Below are positions 1-8,821 of a stretch of DNA of 64,000 nucleotides, piece by piece. The notes under the pieces are model-generated. The model did no database searches and was not told the origin of the DNA. It saw nothing but the letters and a program-made list of their open reading frames with translations. How positions within the stretch are numbered: the first letter of the stretch is position 1; the number at the start of each line of letters is the position of its first letter. This DNA comes from Streptomyces sp. V3I8 (GTDB lineage: Bacteria > Actinomycetota > Actinomycetes > Streptomycetales > Streptomycetaceae), in assembly GCF_030817535.1 (NCBI RefSeq), contig NZ_JAUSZL010000002.1, positions 558,001 through 622,000 on the forward strand, written 5' to 3'. The position numbers and the translations under genes are program-made.

Positions 1-2805
1 GGCGTCTCCTCCTGGAGCGAGCCGTCGTGGTGGGAGACCGGGCTCATGGACGCCGCGCAGTGGTCCGCGGACTGGGTCTGCGCTCCCCCCGTCCTCACCG
101 ACGCGCCCTCCCTCGAAGGCAGCGCCTGGATCTGGTTCGCCGCGGGCGATCCGGCCAACAGCGTGCCGGCGGGCACCCGTTGGTTCCGCCGCACCTTCGA
201 GTCCGCGGACGCGGTCACGGCGGCGACCCTGGCCCTCAGCGCGGACAACGTGTACGCCGTCTCCCTGAACGGCGCCGAGGTGGCCCGCACCGATCTCGAG
301 ACGGACCACGACGGCTGGCGCCGCCCCGCCGTCGTCGAGGTCCTCGCCCAGCTGCGTACGGGCCGCAACGTCCTCGCGGTCGCGGCCACCAACGCGTCCG
401 AAGGGCCCGCGGGTCTGGTCGCCGCCCTCACCCTGCGGACGGCGGCCGGCGAACGGCGGATCGTCACCGACGGCTCCTGGAGATCGACGGACCAGGAGCC
501 CGCCGCCGGCTGGCGGGGGCTCGACTTCGACGACACCGGCTGGCCGACGGCGAAGGTGGCGGCCGCGTGGGGCGGCGGGCCGTGGGGCAGGGTCGTCCCC
601 GCCTCCTACGCGGCCAACCAGCTGCGGCACGAGTTCCGGCTGCCGCCCAAGAAGGTGGCACGGGCCCGGCTGTACGCCACGGCCCTCGGCGTGTACGAGG
701 CGCACCTCAACGGCCGCCGTGTGGGCCGCGACCAGCTCGCCCCCGGCTGGACCGACTACCGCGAACGCGTCCAGTACCAGACCTACGACGTCACCACGCT
801 GGTGCGCTCCGGCGCCAATGCCTTCGGCGCCTGTGTGGCGCCGGGCTGGTACGCGGGCGATGTCGGCATGTTCGGACCGCATCAGTACGGTGAACGCCCG
901 GCGCTGCGCGCCCAGTTGGAGGTCGAGTACGCCGACGGGACGCGTGAGCAGATCACTTCGGGGACCGGCTGGCGGGCCACCGCGGGACCGATCGTCTCCG
1001 CCGACCTGTTGGGCGGCGAGACGTACGACGCGCGCAAGGAGACCGCCGGCTGGACCTCGCCCGGCTTCGACGACTCGGCCTGGCTCGACGTGGTGCGTGC
1101 CGCGGACGACGCCGCTCCCCCGCTGATCGTCGCCCAGGTGGACGGCCCGGTCCGGGTCGCCAAGGAACTGCCGGTCAAGAAGGTGACCCAGCCCGGACCG
1201 GGTGTCTTCGTCTTCGACCTGGGCCAGAACATGGTCGGTTCGGTCCGACTGCGCGTCTCGGGGGCGGCCGGTACGACCGTCCGGCTCCGGCACGCCGAGG
1301 TGCTCAACCCGGACGGCACCCTCTACACGGCGAACCTGCGGACCGCCGCGGCGACCGACACGTACACCCTCAAGGGCGGTGGCGAGGAGACCTACGAGCC
1401 GCGGTTCACCTTCCACGGCTTCCGCTACGTCGAGGTGACCGGCTTCCCCGGTACCCCGCCGGCGGGCGCCCTGACCGGCCGCGTCATGCACACGTCCGCC
1501 CCCTTCACCCTCGACTTCGAGACCGACGTACCGATGCTCAACACGCTGCACAGCAACATCACCTGGGGGCAGCGCGGCAACTTCCTCTCCGTTCCGACGG
1601 ACACGCCCGCGCGCGACGAACGGCTCGGCTGGACGGGTGACATCAACGTCTTCGCGCCGACCGCCGCGTACACGATGGAGTCCGCCCGCTTCCTCACCAA
1701 GTGGCTCGTGGACCTGCGCGACGGGCAGACCGCGGAGGGCGCCTTCACCGATGTGGCACCCATGGTCGGCACGGTCGGCAACGGGGTGGCCGGCTGGGGC
1801 GACGCGGGTGTCACGGTTCCCTGGTCCCTGTACCGGGCCTACGGCGACCGGCAGGTCCTGGAGGACGCCTGGCAGTCCGTCCAGGACTGGCTGAAGTACC
1901 TGGAGAGGAACAGCGACGGGCTGCTGCGGCCGGCGAGCGGGTACGGCGACTGGCTGAACATCGCCGACGAGACGCCCAAGGACGTCGTCGCCACCGCGTA
2001 CTTCGCCCACAGCGCCGACCTCGCCGCCCGCATCGCCGGTGAACTCGGCAAGGACCCCGCCCCGTACGCGGACCTGTTCGCGCGCATACGCACCGCGTTC
2101 CAGGAGGCCTACGTCGGCGCCGGCGGCAGGGTGAAGGGCGACACGCAGACCGCCTACGTCCTCGCCCTGTCGATGGACCTGCTGCCGGACGGCCTGCGCG
2201 AGGCGGCCGCCGACCGGCTGGTGGCACTGATCGAGGCCAAGGACTGGCACCTGTCGACGGGCTTCCTCGGTACGCCGCGCCTGCTGCCCGTCCTGACCGA
2301 CACGGGGCACACCGACGTCGCCTACCGGCTGCTCGTGCAGCGCTCGTTCCCCAGCTGGGGCTACCAGATCGACAAGGGCGCCACCACGATGTGGGAGCGC
2401 TGGGACTCCATCCGGCCCGACGGCAGCTTCCAGGACGCCGGCATGAACTCCTTCAACCACTACGCCTACGGCTCGGTGGGCGAGTGGATGTACGCCAACA
2501 TCGCCGGTATCGCGGCGGGCGGGCCCGGCTACCGGGAGATCGTGGTCCGGCCGCGGCCGGGCGGAGGTGTGACCTCGGCCCGCGCGACGTTCGCCTCGGT
2601 CCACGGTCCCGTCTCCACGCAGTGGCGGCAGCGGTCCGACGGGTTCACCCTGACCTGCTCCGTGCCTCCCAACACGACCGCCGAGGTGTGGATCCCGGCG
2701 GACGCCCCCGCCGCGGTCACCCACACCACCGCGGCGTTCCTGCGCAGCGAGGACGGCTGCGCGGTGTACCGGGTCGGTTCGGGCACCCACCGCTTCACCA
2801 CGTAG
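1..2805 (+). CDS. alpha-L-rhamnosidase, GH78 (5' end outside window)
   Basis: Glycosidase expected to release terminal L-rhamnose from plant or microbial glycosides. The frame is open from base 1 and reads a typical family N-terminus (W-S-E-P-S-W-W-E-T-G-L) before the first ATG at 46, so the gene starts upstream of the window and the ATG is internal. Order seen: beta-sandwich Bac_rhamnosid_N-type domain with the Y-x-R-x-Q-Y-Q-T-Y-D segment, a concanavalin-like domain (F-D-L-G-Q-N-M-V-G), the (alpha/alpha)6 catalytic barrel with D-E-R-L-G-W-T-G-D near base 1615, and a C-terminal beta domain after the N-H-Y-A-Y-G-S-V-G-E-W segment near 2455. The acidic residues in these two motifs are the expected catalytic pair. 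No signal peptide can be judged because the N-terminus is missing. Confidence 0.93.
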   Translation, partial: GVSSWSEPSWWETGLMDAAQWSADWVCAPPVLTDAPSLEGSAWIWFAAGDPANSVPAGTRWFRRTFESADAVTAATLALSADNVYAVSLNGAEVARTDLETDHDGWRRPAVVEVLAQLRTGRNVLAVAATNASEGPAGLVAALTLRTAAGERRIVTDGSWRSTDQEPAAGWRGLDFDDTGWPTAKVAAAWGGGPWGRVVPASYAANQLRHEFRLPPKKVARARLYATALGVYEAHLNGRRVGRDQLAPGWTDYRERVQYQTYDVTTLVRSGANAFGACVAPGWYAGDVGMFGPHQYGERPALRAQLEVEYADGTREQITSGTGWRATAGPIVSADLLGGETYDARKETAGWTSPGFDDSAWLDVVRAADDAAPPLIVAQVDGPVRVAKELPVKKVTQPGPGVFVFDLGQNMVGSVRLRVSGAAGTTVRLRHAEVLNPDGTLYTANLRTAAATDTYTLKGGGEETYEPRFTFHGFRYVEVTGFPGTPPAGALTGRVMHTSAPFTLDFETDVPMLNTLHSNITWGQRGNFLSVPTDTPARDERLGWTGDINVFAPTAAYTMESARFLTKWLVDLRDGQTAEGAFTDVAPMVGTVGNGVAGWGDAGVTVPWSLYRAYGDRQVLEDAWQSVQDWLKYLERNSDGLLRPASGYGDWLNIADETPKDVVATAYFAHSADLAARIAGELGKDPAPYADLFARIRTAFQEAYVGAGGRVKGDTQTAYVLALSMDLLPDGLREAAADRLVALIEAKDWHLSTGFLGTPRLLPVLTDTGHTDVAYRLLVQRSFPSWGYQIDKGATTMWERWDSIRPDGSFQDAGMNSFNHYAYGSVGEWMYANIAGIAAGGPGYREIVVRPRPGGGVTSARATFASVHGPVSTQWRQRSDGFTLTCSVPPNTTAEVWIPADAPAAVTHTTAAFLRSEDGCAVYRVGSGTHRFTT

Positions 2806-2920
2806 CCTCACCACGTGGTACGCGGCGCGGTACGCCTTCCCCGCCGTCGCGCGGCGGTGTCCGGCACACCCGGGCGCCGCCGCGGCGGCGGGGGTTCGCG
2901 GAGGGGCTCCAGGATGCCCA

Positions 2921-2926
2921 TAGGGT
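2921..2926 (+). promoter_or_regulatory. -10 box of leaderless AI-2E permease promoter
   Basis: TAGGGT lies six bases before the ATG at 2933. This fits the actinobacterial leaderless arrangement, and there is no Shine-Dalgarno motif directly before the ATG. Confidence 0.55.
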
Positions 2927-2932
2927 GATCGC

Positions 2933-4048
2933 ATGTCTGCCTCGTTGAGTTCCGCCAGATCGCGCGCCGCGCTGCGCGTATCGGCGCGCGTTTCTGTCGA
3001 GTTGCTGCTGGTGCTGGTACTGACCGCGGTGACCCTCTGGCTCCTCGGCCGGATGTGGTCCGTGGTCTGGCCGCTCATAGTGGGGCTGCTCCTGACGACG
3101 CTGACCTGGCCCCCGGCCCGGTTCCTGCGGCGTCGCGGGTGGCATCCGGCCCTGGCGGCTTCCGTCGTGACCGTGGTGTTCCTGCTGGTCGCCGCAGCCG
3201 TCGTGGCGCTGATCGCGGTCCCGGTGTCCTCCCAGTCGGGCGAGTTGAGCGACGGCGTGGTGGCCGGCATCAACAAGGTGCGTGACTGGGCCGCCGGTCC
3301 CCCGCTGAACATCGGCGAGGACCAGATCGCGAACGCCCTGGACAGCGCGGTCGAACGCATCCAGAAGAGCGCCGGGAGCATCACCACCACGGTCGTCGCG
3401 GGTGTGAGCACCGTGGTCGACGGTGTGGTGACGGCCGTCCTCGCGCTCTTCCTGATGTTCTTCTTCCTCAAGGACGGCCCGCGGTTCCTGCCGTGGCTCG
3501 CCCGTCAGCTGCCCGGCCGGCTAGCCGTCCACGTGCCGGCCGTGGCCGCGCGCACCTGGGACACCCTGGGGTCGTTCGTGCGCTCGCAGGCACTGGTCGG
3601 TCTGCTCGACGCCGTCTTCATCGGCATCGGTCTGTGGGTCGTGGACGTGCCCCTGGTGCTTCCGCTGGCGGTGCTGACCTTCGTCTCCGCGTTCGTGCCG
3701 ATCGTGGGCGCGCTGTTCGCCGGTTTCGTCGCGGTGCTCATCGCCCTGGTGTCCAACGGGCTGACGGACGCGCTGATCGTGCTGGCGATCATCGTCGCCG
3801 TGCAGCAGCTGGAGGGCAACGTCTTCCAGCCCATGATCCAGAGCCGGGGGCTCGGGCTGCACGCGGCGGTGATCCTGCTCGCGGTGACGCTCGGCGGCAG
3901 CCTGGCGGGCGTCGTCGGCAGCCTCCTCGCCGTCCCGGTCGCGGCGATGATCGCGGTGTTCTGGAACTACCTGCGCGAGCAGCTCGCCGAGCCGCCCGAG
4001 GAGCCCGGCGCCGACGAGCCGCAGACGGGTGCCGCGGTCCCCTCCTAG
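2933..4048 (+). CDS. AI-2E family transporter (PF01594) membrane protein
   Basis: Integral membrane protein of 371 aa in the AI-2E/YdiK/PerM superfamily, whose members export small molecules or act as Na+/H+ antiporters. The substrate cannot be read from the sequence. Two N-terminal helices (about residues 20-60) and one near 70-95 are followed by a soluble stretch, then a helix near 155-180 and a run of helices from about 215 to 340. The conserved late-loop segment Q-Q-L-E-G-N-V-F-Q-P-M-I-Q-S near 290 is diagnostic. The C-terminus is an acidic, proline-rich tail. The ATG at 2933 is chosen because of the TAGGGT box six bases upstream. It converges on the LRR gene, with the two stop codons only one base apart. 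Confidence 0.88.
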   Translation: MSASLSSARSRAALRVSARVSVELLLVLVLTAVTLWLLGRMWSVVWPLIVGLLLTTLTWPPARFLRRRGWHPALAASVVTVVFLLVAAAVVALIAVPVSSQSGELSDGVVAGINKVRDWAAGPPLNIGEDQIANALDSAVERIQKSAGSITTTVVAGVSTVVDGVVTAVLALFLMFFFLKDGPRFLPWLARQLPGRLAVHVPAVAARTWDTLGSFVRSQALVGLLDAVFIGIGLWVVDVPLVLPLAVLTFVSAFVPIVGALFAGFVAVLIALVSNGLTDALIVLAIIVAVQQLEGNVFQPMIQSRGLGLHAAVILLAVTLGGSLAGVVGSLLAVPVAAMIAVFWNYLREQLAEPPEEPGADEPQTGAAVPS

Positions 4049-4049
4049 T

Positions 4050-5024
4050 TCACTCCCCCGCCGCCACGTACCGGTTCTCGTCCTGCCCGGTCTGCTCCCG
4101 TTCGTCGAGGTCGACCTTGACGCCGTACGGTTCCAGGGCCTCGCGCAGGCGCCGCATCATCGGTTCGGAGAGGAAGTGGTGACGCAGGTCCAGCTCCTCC
4201 AGGTGGGTGAGGGGCTGGCCGGCGAGGAGGGCCGCGGCGCCAGTGTCGCTCAGGGTGCCCAGGCCCAGGTGCAGGGAGGCGAGCCGGGCCACCACGGGGG
4301 CACCGGCCAGGGCGGCGGCGATCTCGTCCTGCATCTCGCTGTTGCGCAGCCCGAGGTGGCGCAGCGCGGGCAGGCGGTCGCCGTCGAGGACGGGGGCCAG
4401 GTCGGCCAGGGTGGTGGTGCAGCCGTAGTACTCCGCGCCCAGCCACAGGTCCAGCCGGCGCAGGGCCGGCAGGTCGCTGGCGGCCACGGCGCGGGCCACC
4501 TCGCCGGGCAGACCGCCGTTCTCCAGGCGCAGGACGCGCAGGTGCTCGTGGCGCAGGGGCGTCAGCCGCAACCCCTGACCACCGCCGAAGCCGCTGCCCG
4601 AGCCGCGTACGCCGAACTCCCGGAGCCGGGGATAGGCGGTCAGGACCGGGGTCACGTCGCCCTGCACGATCCAGGACAGCTCGGCCTCCTCGAAGTTGAG
4701 GTCGGCGAGGTAGAGGGCTTCGAGCCCGGTGAGGCGGTCGGCGGCGGCCACGAGCCGGTCGGCCGTCTCGGCGGGATCGTCCCCGTCGTCCTCGGAGCCG
4801 TAGGCGCCCGCTCCCAGGATCAGGGCCCGCACCCGCGCGGGGTCCACGGTGTCGAGGAAACGGTCCCATGCGGTCGCGAAGGGCTCGACGTCGTTCGCCA
4901 GTTGGTCGCGGGCCAGTCGCCAGGCGACCTCGCCGACCGCGGGCGGCGGACCGCTCTCCTCGCCCGGGGCCGGGAAGTCGTGGACGGGCAGCCCGTGCAG
5001 TGTCGTCAGATGATCGATGGTCAC
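4050..5024 (-). CDS. STM4015-type leucine-rich-repeat protein
   Basis: A 324-aa protein built of degenerate leucine-rich repeats from about residue 80 onward (repeated L-x-x-L-x-L and L-R-x-L-x-L segments such as L-R-R-L-D-L-W and L-E-E-L-D-L-R). It resembles the STM4015-family LRR proteins common in Streptomyces, which have no assigned function. GTG at 5024 is preferred: it is preceded by GGAAGG at good spacing and gives the family-like N-terminus M-T-I-D-H-L-T-T-L-H-G-L-P. An upstream ATG at 5063 would add 13 residues without a visible ribosome site. No signal peptide or membrane segment is present, so the protein is presumably cytoplasmic. No STM4011-4014-type neighbours are nearby, so it is an orphan copy. 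Confidence 0.75.
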   Translation of the reverse strand: MTIDHLTTLHGLPVHDFPAPGEESGPPPAVGEVAWRLARDQLANDVEPFATAWDRFLDTVDPARVRALILGAGAYGSEDDGDDPAETADRLVAAADRLTGLEALYLADLNFEEAELSWIVQGDVTPVLTAYPRLREFGVRGSGSGFGGGQGLRLTPLRHEHLRVLRLENGGLPGEVARAVAASDLPALRRLDLWLGAEYYGCTTTLADLAPVLDGDRLPALRHLGLRNSEMQDEIAAALAGAPVVARLASLHLGLGTLSDTGAAALLAGQPLTHLEELDLRHHFLSEPMMRRLREALEPYGVKVDLDEREQTGQDENRYVAAGE

Positions 5025-5165
5025 GGCGGAAGCCTTCCACACCCGAACGGCCTTTGTGCGCAACCCACTTGGGTGCGGCGATCGGCACCGGTCCGTCCCG
5101 GCCGGTCACCGCCCCGCCCCGTGCGGGGAGTCCGCGGCGCAGGGCCGCCGTCGCCGCGCCGGACC

Positions 5166-6197
5166 CTACGGATTCAGTACGACCTTGCCCGCGACCGTGC
5201 CGGATTCGGCCAGGCGCATGGCTTCGGCGGCCTGGGCGAGCGGGAGCCGGGCGGCGATCTGGGCCGTGACCTCTCCGCGCCGGAACGCCGCGAAGACCTG
5301 GGTGAGGTCGGTGCGCAGACGGGCCCGGAACCTGTTCCTGGACAGGGCCCGGCCGGCCCAGACGTTGAAGAAGTAGGCGCGGCGGCCGTTGGGCAGCGCG
5401 TTCCACAGCCACACCCTGCCGAGCAGTTTGAAAACGGGCCACTGCTTGGAGCCCGTGTCGTCCCGGGTGGAGGCGCTGCCGTAGGAGACCAGCGTGCCGC
5501 CGGGCGCGAGGAGCTTCCAGGAGTCGACGACGCTGCGGCCGCCGACGTGGTCGAAGACGGCGTCCACTCCGCCGGGAGCGAGTTCGCGGACCCGCGCGGC
5601 CATGTCCCGGTCGCGGTAGTCGACGGGTGTGACGCCCTTCTCGCGCAGCGCCTCGTGGTGGCGCGCGGACGCCGTGCCGATCACCTGCGCGCCGGCGGCC
5701 CGGGCGAGCTGGACGAGAACCGAGCCGACACCGCCGTTGGCGCCGTGCACCAGGACGGTCTCCCCCGGCCGGACACGCGCCTTGCGGTACAGCATCTGCC
5801 AGGCGGTGATGCCGTTGAGCACCAGGGTCTCCGCCTCCGCCGCGCCGATCCCGGCCGGCACCTCCACCACGTCCGCCGCGTCGACGAGCACGTGGCTGGC
5901 CCAGCCGCCGACCTTGAGCAGGGCGGCCACCCGGGTGCCGGCCAGGCCCGGTTCGACGCCCGCCCCGGTCGCCAGCACCGTCCCGACCACGTCGTAACCG
6001 GGGACGAAGGGGAAGGGCGGCTGGTCGTAGTAGCGCTCCCGGCGCATCTGCTGCTCGGCGAAGGAGACCCCGGTCGCCTCCATCCGGATCAGGACCTGGC
6101 CGGGCCCCGCCACGGGGACCTCACCACGACGGACCTGGAGACCTTCGGGCTCCACCTTGCCCGGCAGTACGACCTCGACGAGTTCTGCGGCGTTCAT
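5166..6197 (-). CDS. zinc-independent quinone oxidoreductase-like MDR dehydrogenase
   Basis: Medium-chain dehydrogenase/reductase of 343 aa, likely an NADPH-dependent quinone or enone reductase. It has an N-terminal GroES-like fold (residues 10-120) and a Rossmann domain with H-G-A-N-G-G-V-G-S-V-L-V-Q near 150-162, the nucleotide-binding A/G-x-x-G-x-x-G pattern of the QOR subgroup. The zinc-ligand cysteines of alcohol dehydrogenases are absent. The ATG is preceded by GGAGA at six bases. It diverges from the TetR gene at 6363 across a 165-base AT-richer region, the usual arrangement of a TetR repressor with its target reductase, so redox or electrophile induction is inferred. Confidence 0.85.
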   Translation of the reverse strand: MNAAELVEVVLPGKVEPEGLQVRRGEVPVAGPGQVLIRMEATGVSFAEQQMRRERYYDQPPFPFVPGYDVVGTVLATGAGVEPGLAGTRVAALLKVGGWASHVLVDAADVVEVPAGIGAAEAETLVLNGITAWQMLYRKARVRPGETVLVHGANGGVGSVLVQLARAAGAQVIGTASARHHEALREKGVTPVDYRDRDMAARVRELAPGGVDAVFDHVGGRSVVDSWKLLAPGGTLVSYGSASTRDDTGSKQWPVFKLLGRVWLWNALPNGRRAYFFNVWAGRALSRNRFRARLRTDLTQVFAAFRRGEVTAQIAARLPLAQAAEAMRLAESGTVAGKVVLNP

Positions 6198-6362
6198 GAC
6201 GGTCTCCGTTGCCTTCGGTTGCTTGGGGTTGCCTGCGTTGCGCCTTACGGCTGCTCACGCTTGTTAGAAGTTGTAACTCATCGCGAAGGGAGGAGTCAAT
6301 AGCGACCGTGATAGCCTCTAACTAAATCGTGACACCGCAGAAGCACGGAGAGGCGACGGTTC
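6198..6362. promoter_or_regulatory. divergent MDR/TetR promoter region with candidate operator
   Basis: A region of low GC for this genome. It contains GTTA-N7-TAAC at 6263-6277 and a related CTCTAAC/TAAATC patch at 6316-6328. These are candidate TetR half-sites. Neither is a perfect palindrome, so the assignment is tentative. Confidence 0.35.
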
Positions 6363-7019
6363 ATGGGGGACACGGGCACCGGGACACCGCGCGAGCGCTA
6401 CCGCACCCAGGTGCGTACGGAGATCAAGGAGCACGCCTGGGAGCAGCTCGCCACGGCAGGGGCCTCCGCGCTCTCCCTCAACGCGATCGCCAGGCGGATG
6501 GGCCTGAGCGGACCCGCGCTGTACCGGTACTTCGCCGGCCGCGACGAACTGATCACCGAGCTCATCCGGGACGCGTACCGCAGCCTCGCCGACACCCTGC
6601 GCGCGGCCGGCGCCCCGGGCCCCGACCTGCCCGCGCTGGCGCACGCCCTGCGCGACTGGGCCCTGCGCGACCCGCAGCGCTACTTCCTCGTCTACGGCAC
6701 GCCCGTCCCCGGCTACCACGCGCCCGACGACATCACCGCGATCGCCCGCGAGATCATGACGACCCTGCTCGACGCCTGTGCCGCCCTGCCCCCGACAGGC
6801 CCCGCAAGGCCGTTTCACTCCCACCTCGCGGAGCACAGGGAGTGGGCGGACGGCCATCCCGCCGAGCCCGCCGCCCTGCACCGCGCCCTGACGGTCTGGA
6901 CCCGGCTGCACGGTGTCCTCTCGCTCGAACTGGCGGGCCAGTTCGCCGGGATGGGCTTCGACACCGCCCTGCTCTTCGCGGCCGAACTGGACGACCTGAC
7001 CGACACCCCGCGGGCCTGA
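6363..7019 (+). CDS. TetR/AcrR family regulator with WHG-type C-terminal domain
   Basis: A 218-aa repressor. The N-terminal TetR helix-turn-helix covers about residues 20-65 (A-L-S-L-N-A-I-A-R-R-M-G-L-S-G-P-A-L-Y-R-Y-F). The ligand domain carries the Y-R-S-L-A and W-A-L-R-D-P-x-R-Y segments and the L-H-G-V-L-S-L-E-L motif typical of the TetR_C_33/WHG group. It is transcribed away from the MDR reductase gene and very probably represses it and itself. GGAGAGG lies about 16 bases before the ATG, which is longer than ideal; no better start is visible. Confidence 0.88.
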   Translation: MGDTGTGTPRERYRTQVRTEIKEHAWEQLATAGASALSLNAIARRMGLSGPALYRYFAGRDELITELIRDAYRSLADTLRAAGAPGPDLPALAHALRDWALRDPQRYFLVYGTPVPGYHAPDDITAIAREIMTTLLDACAALPPTGPARPFHSHLAEHREWADGHPAEPAALHRALTVWTRLHGVLSLELAGQFAGMGFDTALLFAAELDDLTDTPRA

Positions 7020-7115
7020 CCCGCTCCCCCACGGTCCGACCGGCGGACGCCGGCTCTGCCCGTTCGGGCACGCCACCGTGCCTCCGCGCCCGGTGTCACG
7101 CGGCCGGCATCCCGC

Positions 7116-7121
7116 TAGCGT
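7116..7121 (+). promoter_or_regulatory. -10 box upstream of M23 peptidase / short leader ORF
   Basis: TAGCGT lies seven bases before GTG 7129, the leaderless spacing seen elsewhere in the window. Transcription would then begin at the 14-codon leader ORF rather than at the peptidase start. Confidence 0.45.
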
Positions 7122-7128
7122 CGTGCGC

Positions 7129-7173
7129 GTGAGCACCATGACCCGCGCCGGCGTCCGGGAAGTCCGCCGGTGA
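7129..7173 (+). CDS. possible 14-codon leader ORF translationally coupled to M23 gene
   Basis: A short frame starting GTG at 7129, encoding 14 residues (M-S-T-M-T-R-A-G-V-R-E-V-R-R) and ending in TGA at 7171-7173. The stop overlaps the GTG start of the peptidase (GTGA at 7170). A -10-like TAGCGT sits seven bases upstream, so this could be a leaderless ORF that delivers ribosomes to the peptidase gene, which has no ribosome-binding site of its own. Coding status rests only on this geometry. Confidence 0.35.
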   Translation: MSTMTRAGVREVRR

Positions 7174-8369
7174 TCGACGACCGGCCGCCCGAGCCCGGGA
7201 CGATCGATCTCCGTACGGGCGATCCCCGTACCGGCGGGGGCGGGACGCAGACGGCCGGCCCGCAGACCCGTACACCTGGAGAACCAACGGAACCGGAATC
7301 GGAACCGAAACCGGAGACGAGCCCGAAGCGCGCCCGCCGCCGTCCCGGCCCGTTCACCCTGCTCGTCCTGCCGGGACTGCTCGCCCTGATGGGAGTGGCC
7401 GGTTTCCTGGCGATGACGGGCGGCCTGTCCGACGCCTGGTCCCAGGGCTCCGGCACTCCCGAGGCCCGCGGGGCGCGCGTCGACGCCTCGTACGTCCCCT
7501 GGCTCCGCAAGGCGGTCGCGGACTGCACGGTCGTCAAGCCGTCGGTGCTGGCCGCCCAGATCGACCGGCTCTCCGGCTGGAACAACGACGCCGGAGCGCT
7601 GTCCGGCGAGAAGGGCATCGCCGCGTTCACGGACGCCCAGTGGCGCACCTGGGGCAAGGACGACGACGGCAACGGGCGCTCGTCACCGCGCGATCCGGCC
7701 GACGCCATGATGGCGCTCGGCCGGCGGGACTGCTCCCTCGCCCGGGAGGTGACCGACCTCAGGACCGAGGGCATCGTCAACGGGGACCTGGTGAACCTGA
7801 CCCTCGCCGCGTACGCGTCGGGCACGGACGCGGTCAAGAGGGCAGGACGCGTCCCCGCCGAGGCCGAGACCTACATCACCGAGGTCAAGTCGCTGTCCTC
7901 GCGCTACCGTTCGGTCGACCGGGAGAGTTCCGGCGGCGCCGTGAACCAGGTGCCCGGCGCCGTACTGGCGGCGCCCGTGGCCGACCTCACCGTCACCTCG
8001 CCCTTCGGATCGCGTGAGCACCCCCTGACCGGGGTCACCAAGCTGCACACCGGGATCGACTTCGCCTCGCCGCAGGGGTCGCAGGTGTCCGCCGCGTCCA
8101 AGGGCCAGGTCGTGTTCGCGGCGATGACCAGCGCGTACGGAAACCGCGTGGTGATCGACCACGGCACCGTCGACGGCAAGCGCCTGGAGACGACGTACAG
8201 CCATCTCCTGTCCCTGCAGGTCTCCGTCGGCCAGGCGGTGGACGCCGGGGCACCGGTCGGGCTGGTCGGCTCCACCGGCCTGTCCACCGGCCCCCACCTG
8301 CACTTCGAGGTGATCCTCGACGGCCGCTACACCGATCCGCTGCCCTGGCTGAATCCCGGCGGCGGCTGA
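7170..8369 (+). CDS. membrane-anchored M23 peptidase with degenerate transglycosylase-like domain
   Basis: A 399-aa predicted cell-wall protein. A charged, proline-rich cytoplasmic N-terminus is followed by one membrane segment at about residues 52-75. The region at about 105-195 resembles a lytic transglycosylase fold (S-V-L-A-A-Q-I-D-R-L-S-G-W, G-I-A-A-F, W-G-K-D-D-D-G-N-G, D-P-A-D-A). The position normally holding the catalytic glutamate before S-G is leucine, so lytic activity is unlikely. The C-terminal LytM/M23 domain has the zinc motifs H-T-G-I-D-F and H-L-H-F-E-V and the S-P-F-G-S-R-E-H-P signature, so it is probably an active or scaffold endopeptidase acting on peptidoglycan cross-links. 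Confidence 0.88.
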   Translation: MIDDRPPEPGTIDLRTGDPRTGGGGTQTAGPQTRTPGEPTEPESEPKPETSPKRARRRPGPFTLLVLPGLLALMGVAGFLAMTGGLSDAWSQGSGTPEARGARVDASYVPWLRKAVADCTVVKPSVLAAQIDRLSGWNNDAGALSGEKGIAAFTDAQWRTWGKDDDGNGRSSPRDPADAMMALGRRDCSLAREVTDLRTEGIVNGDLVNLTLAAYASGTDAVKRAGRVPAEAETYITEVKSLSSRYRSVDRESSGGAVNQVPGAVLAAPVADLTVTSPFGSREHPLTGVTKLHTGIDFASPQGSQVSAASKGQVVFAAMTSAYGNRVVIDHGTVDGKRLETTYSHLLSLQVSVGQAVDAGAPVGLVGSTGLSTGPHLHFEVILDGRYTDPLPWLNPGGG

Positions 8370-8438
8370 GCCGGAACCGGACGCGGCACACGGCCCACCG
8401 GCCGCGTACCGCCCGCTCCGCGGGTGTCCTGGGGCGTC

Positions 8439-8819
8439 TCAGGTGTCGAAGCGGTGGCGGGAGGCCTCGATGTGGCCGAGGTGGCGGTGCGTCCAGTCGC
8501 ACATGCCGTCGACGGTCCTCTTCAGTGCCTGCCCCGGCCCGGTGAGGGTGTACTCGACCCGCGGCGGCACGGTGGGGTGCACGTCCCGCTCGACCAGGCC
8601 GTTGCGCTCCAGCATGCGCAGGTTCTGGGTGAGCATCTTGTGGCTGATGCCCTCGATCTCGTTGCGCAGCTCGGTGAAGCGCAGGGTGCGTTCGCCGAGG
8701 ATCTCGATGATCAGCAGCGCCCACTTGTTGGCGATGTCCGAGAACAGCTCACGGGCGAGCGAGTCCGCCCGGGTGAGGTCCGCGTCCTCGGGCGAGCCGC
8801 TGTACTGCTTGGTCACCAT
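8439..8819 (-). CDS. HxlR-family winged-helix transcriptional regulator
   Basis: A compact 126-aa MarR/HxlR-type regulator. The core reads I-A-N-K-W-A-L-L-I-I-E-I-L-G, R-F-T-E-L-R-N-E-I-E-G-I-S-H-K-M-L-T-Q-N-L and V-E-Y-T-L-T-G-P-G, the standard HxlR winged-helix landmarks. Such proteins usually sense redox or reactive electrophiles and control a divergent gene, here the RidA-like gene at 8942. Two near-identical 14-bp direct repeats, one just before its start codon and one 54 bp away, are the likely binding sites. No cysteine for direct redox sensing is seen. Confidence 0.9.
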   Translation of the reverse strand: MVTKQYSGSPEDADLTRADSLARELFSDIANKWALLIIEILGERTLRFTELRNEIEGISHKMLTQNLRMLERNGLVERDVHPTVPPRVEYTLTGPGQALKRTVDGMCDWTHRHLGHIEASRHRFDT

Positions 8820-8821
8820 GA

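Noticed and set aside
4029..6302. Long plus-strand open frame opposite the LRR and quinone oxidoreductase genes
   Set aside because: Both genes on the minus strand have family motifs and ribosome sites; the plus frame has neither.
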